Source of the DNA: Candidatus Glassbacteria bacterium
GTDB lineage: Bacteria; Gemmatimonadota; Glassbacteria; GWA2-58-10
Length of the DNA: 64,000 nucleotides
NCBI GenBank assembly: GCA_019456185.1
Contig: VRUH01000015.1
Span: 1 to 64,000, forward strand
Direction: 5' to 3'
The notes under the pieces were generated by a model. The model saw nothing but the letters and a program-made list of their open reading frames with translations, had not been told where the DNA came from and made no database searches. Both the position numbers and the translations under genes were made by a program. The first letter of the stretch is position 1. Every line of letters starts with the position of its first letter. Below are positions 9,266-16,640 of the stretch, piece after piece.

Positions 9266-10078
9266 ATGAGCCAGGGACAAAAAGAGGTCAAGCAGGACTG
9301 GTGGGGCGGTTTCAACCTGGAACAGGGTGGCTCGGGCTGCTGGCGGATCGGGCCGGGGACATTCAGGATCGAACGGATGAGCCACGAATGGCGGGTCGTA
9401 TACCATCGGGGCGAGGACCCGCAGGAGACGGCGCTGAGTGTGGAGATACCATCTCCGGACGGCTGTCTAGCGGGTGATGACGATGATGTGACCAGGATCG
9501 GGACGGGCGGAACACAGGACTCGATCACGGTTATGCCCGCCCTGGCGGATAAGCCGGTGGTGGTCCGTCCCGAGAAGCCGTTCTACCTGATGCCGGGTGA
9601 AGGGGTGACGATGTATGTTGCCACACCGCTGTGGTTCCAGCTCTACCGCGGTAAGTCTTCAACCAGGCTTTACGATCAGCCGGTCTACCTGCCGTCGTTG
9701 ACCTGGTTTGGTCCCTCGACCACGGAGGGCGAGCTGTGCTACGCCAGCCGGGTATTCGGCAGGCTGGAGTATGAAGAAATAGTGTACTGTCCGAACCGCG
9801 CCTGTACTGCGATCCTGTTGAAAAACGAGAGTAACGACTCGGTGCTGATCGAGAGGTTCAATCTGCCCGTGCCCAATCTTTCGCTCTTCCGGAGCGAAGA
9901 GGGAAATCTCTGGACCCAGGGGGTCGCTCTCGAGATTCAGGGTGGCGTGGCCGAGTCGTCTCTCAAGCTTGGCGCATCCGTTCCCGAGCAGGTCGGGCCG
10001 GCCGGGCCGGTTGCCGACCCGCGGCGGAAAGCCGGGCAGAAAATTCTCAGTAAGGCGCTGAAATACCTGATAAATTGA
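9266..10078 (+). CDS. DUF432-like protein, paired with MscS
   Basis: A 270-residue protein without signal peptide or membrane segment. It seems to be all-beta in its central part (VVRPEKPFYLMPGEGVTMYV, about 90-110; LYRGKSSTRLYDQPVYLPSLTWFGP, about 125-150). Layout and motifs resemble DUF432, a family without a known reaction. The call rests on recall, not a search. AAGGGG sits ahead of the ATG. Its stop is only 13 bases before the start of the mechanosensitive channel gene, so the two are almost surely one transcript, and a role in channel function or osmotic response is the natural inference. Confidence 0.55.
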   Translation: MSQGQKEVKQDWWGGFNLEQGGSGCWRIGPGTFRIERMSHEWRVVYHRGEDPQETALSVEIPSPDGCLAGDDDDVTRIGTGGTQDSITVMPALADKPVVVRPEKPFYLMPGEGVTMYVATPLWFQLYRGKSSTRLYDQPVYLPSLTWFGPSTTEGELCYASRVFGRLEYEEIVYCPNRACTAILLKNESNDSVLIERFNLPVPNLSLFRSEEGNLWTQGVALEIQGGVAESSLKLGASVPEQVGPAGPVADPRRKAGQKILSKALKYLIN

Positions 10079-10091
10079 CCTGGGAGAGACC

Positions 10092-10958
10092 ATGCAGGAA
10101 CTGATGAATTCGATGGGAGAGTATCTGACCCAGGAGAGGATTTTCATGCTGGTGCGCGCAAGTGCGATCCTGGTGGTGGGTCTGATAATTTCCTGTCTGC
10201 TGGCCGGCGCGGCGGGCAGGATGGCCGGCAAGTATATGGGTGAGCCGCAAAAAGTGCTGTTCCGCAAGCTGGCGTTTTATACGCTGGTCTGTATCGTGGC
10301 CGCCAGCGTGCTGCGCGAGCTCGGGTTCAAACTGACTGTCCTGCTGGGCGCGGCCGGAATATTGACCGTGGCGGTCGGTTTCGCGGCCCAGACCTCGGCG
10401 TCCAATGTTATCAGCGGCCTGTTTCTGCTGATAGACAAGCCGTTCAAGATCGGCGACGCTGTCAAGATTGGCGGGACCGTGGGTCTAGTCGAATCCATGG
10501 AGCTGATCTCTGTCAAGCTGCGGACTTTCCAGAACAACCTGGTCCGGATCCCCAACGAGGAGGTCAACCGGAGCCAGGTGGAAAACCTCAGCTACTGGCC
10601 GCTGCGCAGGATCGATATCGACCTCGGGGTGGCGTACAAGGAGGATCCCGGTAACGTCCGCGACGCGCTGATGGCCGTTGCCGACCGCAACCCCCTGTGC
10701 CTGGAGGAGCCGCAGCCGGTGTTTGTCTACAAGGGCTACGGCGATTCTGCGCTCGAATTCGTGTTCTGTGTCTGGACAGCCAAGGAGAACTATCTGCAGG
10801 TGATGAACGGTGTCAAGCAGGGGATCAAGGAAGAGTTCGACAGGCGAGGGATAGAGATTCCGTTCCCGCACATCTCGCTGATCGCCGGCACCACAACCGA
10901 TCCGTTCCCGATCGAACTGATCCAGCGGGAGCAGGTGAGGCCGCCGCAGAGCGCGTGA
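10092..10958 (+). CDS. MscS-family small-conductance mechanosensitive channel
   Basis: A 288-residue inner-membrane channel of about the length of E. coli MscS. Hydrophobic segments lie at about 20-42, 62-82 and 88-110. The pore helix and beta domain follow: VGFAAQTSASNVISGLFLLIDKPF (about 95-118), IGDAVKIGGTVGLVESMELISVKLRT (about 120-145) and IPNEEV. The C-terminal alpha/beta vestibule ends with FDRRGIEIPFPH. Such channels open under membrane tension and release solutes on osmotic downshock. GGGAGAG precedes the ATG. Probably cotranscribed with the DUF432-like gene 13 bases upstream. Confidence 0.93.
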   Translation: MQELMNSMGEYLTQERIFMLVRASAILVVGLIISCLLAGAAGRMAGKYMGEPQKVLFRKLAFYTLVCIVAASVLRELGFKLTVLLGAAGILTVAVGFAAQTSASNVISGLFLLIDKPFKIGDAVKIGGTVGLVESMELISVKLRTFQNNLVRIPNEEVNRSQVENLSYWPLRRIDIDLGVAYKEDPGNVRDALMAVADRNPLCLEEPQPVFVYKGYGDSALEFVFCVWTAKENYLQVMNGVKQGIKEEFDRRGIEIPFPHISLIAGTTTDPFPIELIQREQVRPPQSA

Positions 10959-11267
10959 CCGCGGTTTTGATCAAGTCGTACAACTAGTAATCGGGACAGC
11001 GCAAGGAACCTGGAAGTTGAAATCAAAATAAACATGTCATTGTCTTTCCGCTACGGGGGCAACCCCTGCTTTGCAAAGTATCGGGTGTAAGCTCAGGTGT
11101 AATAAAGGCAATCTTCATTTTGTTTTTTCATTTACCGGCGAGTTTGAAAATCTCTGTTCAGATGTTCAATGTTGAAGTATTATTCACTAATCTCTGGTGC
11201 TTATGCCCTCTAGCCCAACAAACCTTTTTGTGGAAACAAATTATAAGCTCATGACAAGGAGCCGGCG
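10959..11267. other. Intergenic region between mscS-like gene and sulfatase
   Basis: About 310 bases, AT-richer than the flanking genes. No RNA gene, clear terminator or repeat was recognised. An AAGGAG ribosome site for the sulfatase lies at its right edge. Confidence 0.4.
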
Positions 11268-12716
11268 ATGAGCAGACTGTCGCGAAGGGATTTTCTGGCC
11301 TCACTGGCGGCACTGGGAGTATCATCGGCGCTGCCTGCGCAATCGGTAAGTCCCGGCTCTCGGCGAGGGCGGCCGAATGTTCTGTTTATCGCCGTCGACG
11401 ATCTCCGTCCGCAGTTGGGCTGCTACGGGGCCACCCGGATGCTGACGCCCCATATTGACAGCCTGGCCGCCGATGGTGTCGTGTTCGAGCGGGCATTCTG
11501 CAGCGTACCTGTCTGCGGAGCGTCGAGGGCCAGCCTGATGGCCGGTCTGCGGCCCACGCGGGGGAGGTTCACCAATTATTACTCGATGGTCGATCAGGAC
11601 GCGCCGGGCGTGGCGACTCTGCCGGACCTGTTCAGGCGCAACGGTTATAACACTGTTTCGCTGGGTAAAATATACCACAGCCAGCAGGATGATCCCGACG
11701 GCTGGGTCAGCGAACCATGGCGCGCCAGCCCGGAACACCGTTACCTGCTGGAGGAGAACCGCGCGATCTCCGAGGGCAACTGGCCCGAAACCGGCCAGGG
11801 CCGTCGCGGACCGGCGTGGGAAGCGGCCGCGGTGGATGACGACGCATACCCCGACGGGATCATGACCAGCCGGGCGATCGGTGAGTTGGAAAAATTCAGC
11901 CGCAGCGGCGAGCCGTTTTTCCTGGCCACCGGCTTCGTGCGGCCCCACCTGCCGTTCAACTCGCCGAAGCGCTACTGGGACCTCTACGACCGCCTGCAGT
12001 TGAACCTGGCCCGGAACCCGTTCAGGCCGGAGGGTGCTCCGGATGCCGCCCTGCATAATTTCGGGGAATTGCGGCAGTACCACGGAATCCCGCAAACCGG
12101 TCCGCTGCCGGACGGGATGGCGCTGGAGCTGATCCATGGCTATTACGCGAGTGTCAGCTACGTGGATGCTCAGATCGGCAGGCTGATGGGGTCGTTGCGC
12201 TGGCTCGGTCTCGAACGGAACACCGTCGTTGTTCTGTGGGGAGATCACGGCTGGCAGTTGGGCGAGCATGGACTGTGGTGCAAGCACTGTAATTTCCAGA
12301 CAAGCCTTCGCGCCCCGCTGATTGTTCGTGCGCCGTGGATACCTGGCGGGAAGAAAACCTCCGCTCTCACCGAGTTTGTCGATATCTACCCGTCGCTATG
12401 CGAACTTTGCGGTCTCGAAGCGCCGATCCACCTGGAGGGCAGCAGTTTTGTTCCGCTGCTTATCGATCCGAAGCTGGCTTGGAAACAGGCGGTTTTCAGC
12501 CGCTACAATGATGGCGATTCTGTCAGGACCGACCGCTACCTGTACACTCAGTGGACAAACAGCGCGGGGGAGGTTTACGCCCGGATGCTCTACGACCACC
12601 ACACAGATCCGCAGGAAAACGTCAATATCGCCGAGCTGCCGGCCAACCGCGACGTGGTGGCGAGAATGACAGACCTGCTCGACCGGGGCTGGCGCTCGCA
12701 GGTGCCGGGCCGTTGA
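11268..12716 (+). CDS. Tat-exported sulfatase (iduronate-2-sulfatase-like)
   Basis: A 482-residue arylsulfatase-superfamily enzyme. The Tat signal SRRDFLASLAALGVSSALPA is at about 5-24. Metal ligands appear in FIAVDDLRPQLGCYG (about 40-54). The sulfatase motif CGASRASLMAGLRPTRG (about 83-99) has the C-x-A-S-R form, so the Cys must be oxidised to formylglycine. WGDHGWQLGEHG (about 323-334) supplies further metal ligands. The closest type is iduronate-2-sulfatase, removing sulfate esters from polysaccharides. The only SUMF-like protein in the window (34176) lacks the catalytic cysteine pair of true formylglycine-generating enzyme, so the activator must be elsewhere. AAGGAG supports the ATG. Confidence 0.9.
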   Translation: MSRLSRRDFLASLAALGVSSALPAQSVSPGSRRGRPNVLFIAVDDLRPQLGCYGATRMLTPHIDSLAADGVVFERAFCSVPVCGASRASLMAGLRPTRGRFTNYYSMVDQDAPGVATLPDLFRRNGYNTVSLGKIYHSQQDDPDGWVSEPWRASPEHRYLLEENRAISEGNWPETGQGRRGPAWEAAAVDDDAYPDGIMTSRAIGELEKFSRSGEPFFLATGFVRPHLPFNSPKRYWDLYDRLQLNLARNPFRPEGAPDAALHNFGELRQYHGIPQTGPLPDGMALELIHGYYASVSYVDAQIGRLMGSLRWLGLERNTVVVLWGDHGWQLGEHGLWCKHCNFQTSLRAPLIVRAPWIPGGKKTSALTEFVDIYPSLCELCGLEAPIHLEGSSFVPLLIDPKLAWKQAVFSRYNDGDSVRTDRYLYTQWTNSAGEVYARMLYDHHTDPQENVNIAELPANRDVVARMTDLLDRGWRSQVPGR

Positions 12717-12741
12717 TGAGGAGCGATGAGAAAACAGGCGG

Positions 12742-13698
12742 TCAGGCCCGCCACGGGCGCTCACGGTGCAGTTCCTGGTCCATCAGTTCAAGGGTGTGCT
12801 GAACGTTTTCGCGGACCTGCCAGTCGAACATGCCCACTACCGCGAAATCCGCTCCTTTTTCGAAAACGAAACGCAGGCCCTCCCTGGGCCGGATTGCCCC
12901 GGCTGCCAGGGTTTTGAACGCTATCCAGGGTACCTCGACCTGTTTCATCACCTCCACGGTCTGTGCGGGCTTCTCGGCCCAGATATTATCGTGCTTTTCC
13001 GGGTGACGGGCCGACCAGTATTTGCCGTGGTTGAGTGTTTTCATGTAAAAGTCCGGTTCGATTCCGGTCTCAATCGTGGCTTGGACCACCTCCAGCCGGT
13101 GAGCGCCGATTCCCCCCGGCATGCCCTGGCCCCGGATATACTCCACCGCCCTGCCCAGCACTTCCACATCGCCCCCGTCCAGCAGCCGCTCCGCCGCCGC
13201 GCCCTGGACATAGACCGCCGCCGCACCGTTATCGATTGCCGTGCGGATAGTCGACTTGAGGTCGGTGGCAGTGGGATAGCTTTCCGAGATCCACTGCATT
13301 TTGCCGCCGCGCTCTTTCCAGTAGCGCTGAAAAATATTGATCGGGTGCTCGCGGGGATCGGCGATAACCGTGTTGATCCCATTCAACTCACAGAGCTCGA
13401 GCGTATCGAGTATCTTTTCGTCGGTGTTGTATTTCCGCACCAGCGGAGAGACATATACCAGGTCGCGGGCGTGGGAGTAACCGCTGATCAGGTTGCCGCC
13501 GCAAATCAGCCTGCTGACTTTCAGGTCGCCGATCCAGCCGTAGTGCATTCCCTCCAGCGGAACTTCCCTCATCGGGGATTCCCGCCCGGCGGGTTTTTCC
13601 ACCAGCGCCCGTTCCTCGCAGCTCAGGAAAGCGCCGGCTGCTGCTGCGCCCAGCGCGGATTTTTCGATAAACCCACGGCGGTTAATTTTCCTTTTCAT
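12742..13698 (-). CDS. Tat-exported TIM-barrel lipoprotein, aldo/keto reductase-like
   Basis: A 318-residue protein starting MKRKINRRGFIEKSALGAAAAGAFLSC: a twin-arginine signal ending in a lipobox-like Cys (about residue 26). The frame is open upstream to 13845, but the signal peptide only makes sense from the ATG at 13698. The body reads as a TIM barrel (KVSRLICGGNLISG near 55, VYVQGAAAERLLDGGDVE, PWIAFKTLAAGAIRPREG). The first motif recalls the KVSRLGLG entry of aldo/keto reductases, but the catalytic Tyr/Lys/His set is not obvious, so the reaction is unassigned. It is convergent with the sulfatase 25 bases away and divergent from the toroid lipoprotein. Confidence 0.65.
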   Translation of the reverse strand: MKRKINRRGFIEKSALGAAAAGAFLSCEERALVEKPAGRESPMREVPLEGMHYGWIGDLKVSRLICGGNLISGYSHARDLVYVSPLVRKYNTDEKILDTLELCELNGINTVIADPREHPINIFQRYWKERGGKMQWISESYPTATDLKSTIRTAIDNGAAAVYVQGAAAERLLDGGDVEVLGRAVEYIRGQGMPGGIGAHRLEVVQATIETGIEPDFYMKTLNHGKYWSARHPEKHDNIWAEKPAQTVEVMKQVEVPWIAFKTLAAGAIRPREGLRFVFEKGADFAVVGMFDWQVRENVQHTLELMDQELHRERPWRA

Positions 13699-13834
13699 TG
13701 ATTCGCTCCGTTTAATAAGGTATAACTTCGGTATTCGAGAACCGTGTTGTTTGAACTTTGATATCGCTTTATCATACTTCAGGGCGCTTAACAAAGCAAC
13801 CCGGATTAATGATAAATCAACCGAGGACGATTCA

Positions 13835-15619
13835 ATGACTCGCAAAGCGCGATTGACCTTACCGGCGATAGCTTTCCTGCTCTTCGCGAGTTTGCTTTCC
13901 TGTGGGCGGGCCGTGGAACGGGGTATGCAAAGCGAAGCGGAGCAGAGCGCGGCCGTCCACCCGACAGTGGCCTGGGTGCTGGCCTGCCGGGTGGGCGAGG
14001 GCGGGTTCGGCTGTTACCCCGGCGACTCGGCGTTTACCTCGCGCACCGGCATGGCCCTCGAAGTGCTGGCAAAACTGGGGGTGCTGGACGAACTGCGGAA
14101 TCGCACAGAGTTGGTGGAGTGGCTGCAGGCCAGGCGGCAGAGCGATGGCGGCTTTCTGGAAGCGGGAGACTTTTATAACGGCAAAGAACTGCCCTGGGGC
14201 AGCCGGAGCGCGCTGGAACCCACCTATTGGGCGCTGAGGTCGTTACAGCTGCTCGGTGCAACTCCCGCAGACCCTGAACGTGCCGCGGAGTTTATCGCCG
14301 CGCGCAGGGCGGAAAACGGCGGCTACGACGCCTACGAGTATGCCTTCGGCGCGGCCCCGGAGGCGCTCTATACCGCTTTCTGGGCCGTGGGTGCGCTGAA
14401 AATACTGGGCGTGCCGGTGCCGGATTCTGCGACCACGCTGGCATGGGTGCGCGCAATGCAGGACACCGAGGCGGAGCGGGGCGGGTTCTCACTGAGCAAC
14501 GACGTGTGGCGTTACAGCTCGGTTGCGGGTTGTTACTACGCCATGAGGATTATGGAGCATCTGGGCGGCAGGCCGGAAAAGCCCGGCAGGACCAGGGATT
14601 TCCTGCTCAGCGAGTACGGCCAGGAGCCCGATGGCGGGTTCGAGGTGGGGCACCACCGGGGCTGGCGGCAGAACCATTACTCCCGCACCGAGGACACGTA
14701 CTATGGGGTAAGGGCTCTGCAGCTGCTCGGGACTCCGCTTTCCGATCTCGACTCATCGCGGGCCAAGCGGCCCCGCAGCGACTGCATTGCCTGGCTCTCG
14801 TCGCGGCAGAACCCCGACGGCGGTTTTACCCGGTTCGGGATCAGCGAGCACACGCCGCTGCCCTCACCCAGCGAGATGAGGTCCACCTGGCACGCCGTAC
14901 TCGCCCTGGACCTGCTGGGGGCTGCCATGCCTGTCCCGGCAGAACCGGTGAAGCCGGTCAACGAAATTGAACTGCACGAGCCGCTTTATGCGCACCCGTG
15001 CGTGGACAGCTCTGATCCGGCGGAGGTCTGGGCCTACCGCCGGATCGCGCAACCGATCTATGACCATTTCCTGGCGGTGAGCGGGAGCCGGATGGAGGCG
15101 CTGGGCAGGCTCAACCGCTGGGCCTCGGCCGCGATCGGGCCGCATAACGGGGCCTGGATTACTCAGGGGCGCGGTATCCTGATGCACGGCTGGGGCCAGT
15201 GCGGCACGATGAGCTGGCTGCTGCAGGAGCTGGCCACCAGCGTGGACCATGCCTCGCGGGCGAGCTTCATTATCGCCGATGTCAACTGCGAGATCCTGCT
15301 CCGGGAGGACGGTTGGGACCAGCCGCACTGGTGCCTGTTCGTCCCGTTCACCCACGAACACCCCAACCCGGCGGTCCTTCCGCCCGACGGGCGCGCCAAC
15401 GGCTGGAGCGTGCTGGACATGGTGGTCGATTACCGGCTGCGCAAGCTGGACCCGTTGCGGCCCCGGCCGACCAGGATCGCCGACCGGCTGTTCTCGGATG
15501 TGCGTGTGGAGACAATCGATCCATCGACGGGGAAATGGGGCGGGGAATTCAGGATGGACAGCACCACCACCTACCGGAGCTCCGTGGCCGACAGCCTGTA
15601 CCCAGGCGGAAGCTGGTAG
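13835..15619 (+). CDS. Lipoprotein: squalene-cyclase-type toroid plus transglutaminase-like domain
   Basis: A 594-residue lipoprotein (signal peptide about 1-27, LLSC lipobox). The frame opens at 13751, but GAGGA before the ATG at 13835 and the signal peptide set the start. Residues about 40-370 carry five or six DGGF/GGY/GGF repeats spaced ~50 residues apart (DGGFLEAGDFYNG, GGYDAYEYAFG, DGGFEVGHHRG, DGGFTRFGISEH), as in the alpha/alpha toroid of terpene cyclases and prenyltransferases. No DxDD cyclase motif is present. The C-terminal ~200 residues hold GQCGTMSWLLQEL (Cys near 456), PHWCLFVPF (His near 497) and WSVLDMVVD (Asp near 526), the order of a transglutaminase-like Cys-His-Asp triad. 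Function is unknown. Confidence 0.7.
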   Translation: MTRKARLTLPAIAFLLFASLLSCGRAVERGMQSEAEQSAAVHPTVAWVLACRVGEGGFGCYPGDSAFTSRTGMALEVLAKLGVLDELRNRTELVEWLQARRQSDGGFLEAGDFYNGKELPWGSRSALEPTYWALRSLQLLGATPADPERAAEFIAARRAENGGYDAYEYAFGAAPEALYTAFWAVGALKILGVPVPDSATTLAWVRAMQDTEAERGGFSLSNDVWRYSSVAGCYYAMRIMEHLGGRPEKPGRTRDFLLSEYGQEPDGGFEVGHHRGWRQNHYSRTEDTYYGVRALQLLGTPLSDLDSSRAKRPRSDCIAWLSSRQNPDGGFTRFGISEHTPLPSPSEMRSTWHAVLALDLLGAAMPVPAEPVKPVNEIELHEPLYAHPCVDSSDPAEVWAYRRIAQPIYDHFLAVSGSRMEALGRLNRWASAAIGPHNGAWITQGRGILMHGWGQCGTMSWLLQELATSVDHASRASFIIADVNCEILLREDGWDQPHWCLFVPFTHEHPNPAVLPPDGRANGWSVLDMVVDYRLRKLDPLRPRPTRIADRLFSDVRVETIDPSTGKWGGEFRMDSTTTYRSSVADSLYPGGSW

Positions 15620-15695
15620 GCGGCTAAGAGTTCAATATTATCGCAAACACATTAGGACGCACGGATTTATATAAATTAATGGAAAGTTTTAATGG

Positions 15696-15725
15696 TTGAC
15701 AAACAATCGAGCAAAAGATTAGAAT
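15696..15725 (+). promoter_or_regulatory. Sigma70-type promoter for the AT-rich island
   Basis: TTGACA at 15696-15701 and TAGAAT at 15720-15725 are separated by 18 bases in an AT-rich leader about 75 bases before the methyltransferase start. Both boxes are near consensus. It is the clearest promoter of this kind noticed in the window. Confidence 0.6.
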
Positions 15726-15800
15726 ATTTGCATATAATTTGTTAGAAGGCCTTTGATTGAGCAAATGCATTCGCAAATATTTATTTATCTCATTTAATAG

Positions 15801-16631
15801 ATGATATGCATGAAGGTTGATACTATAAAGCCAATTTTACGATGGGCAGGCGGCAAAACGTGGCTTGTCCCCAAAATAGGAGAATTATTACCTGCTAATT
15901 TTGGCGATTATTATGAACCATTTTTGGGGGGAGGAGCTGTTTATTTCAATGTTGAAATTTGCGGGAACCCCTTCCTTTCCGATACTAATGGCCAATTGAT
16001 AAATGCATACAAGGTAATCAGAGACCGTTTTGAAGACTTGTGTAAACAACTTGGTAAGTATAATAACACTAAAGAAGAATACTACGAAGTTAGAGAGAAA
16101 AATTATACGGATTGTGTAAATAGGGCGGCGCAATTTATGTATCTGAATCGAACATGTTTTAACGGTATATATAGAGTGAATAAAATGGGAAAGTTTAATG
16201 TTCCTTATGGCTTTAAAGAGTATAAGATACTATTCGATTTTAGAAAATTGAAACAGATCAGTAGTAAGTTAAGAAAGGCAAAACTTGCCACTTGCGATTT
16301 TGAAGAAACTAACACTACTTTGAAAAAGGGAGATTTAGTTTTCCTAGATCCTCCATATACAGTTGCAGCCCGCAATAACGGATTCCTTAAATACAATGAA
16401 AAAATATTTTCATGGGAAGATCAAAGAAGATTAGCTAAATACGTGGATATGCTCAAGAGAAAGGACATCTTTTTTATTTTAACTAATGCTAAACATGAGT
16501 CTATCTTCAATTTGTTCGGAAGTATATGCGAACCAATTTCTGTAAGTAGGCATAGCGTTATAGGCGGATTAAAAGCAAAAAGAGGACTAGTTGAAGAATA
16601 TGTCTTTACAAATTGTCTCAAAAGCGGTTAG
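15801..16631 (+). CDS. D12-class (Dam-type) DNA adenine N6-methyltransferase
   Basis: A 276-residue enzyme, the length of Dam/DpnII-type methylases. The N-terminal RWAGGKT (about 14-20), AdoMet motif FLGGGAVYF (41-49), LNRTCFNGIYRVNKMGKFNVPYG (about 115-137) and catalytic DPPY (183-186) are all intact. It should transfer a methyl group from AdoMet to adenine N6. GATC specificity is suggested by family only. No good ribosome site is seen for the ATG at 15801 or for the in-frame ATG at 15810. The gene is strikingly AT-rich with A/T-ending codons, unlike all earlier genes. Its stop lies nine bases before the PD-(D/E)XK/DGQHR gene, so the two form one operon. Confidence 0.93.
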   Translation: MICMKVDTIKPILRWAGGKTWLVPKIGELLPANFGDYYEPFLGGGAVYFNVEICGNPFLSDTNGQLINAYKVIRDRFEDLCKQLGKYNNTKEEYYEVREKNYTDCVNRAAQFMYLNRTCFNGIYRVNKMGKFNVPYGFKEYKILFDFRKLKQISSKLRKAKLATCDFEETNTTLKKGDLVFLDPPYTVAARNNGFLKYNEKIFSWEDQRRLAKYVDMLKRKDIFFILTNAKHESIFNLFGSICEPISVSRHSVIGGLKAKRGLVEEYVFTNCLKSG

Positions 16632-16640
16632 GAGAGTAAA

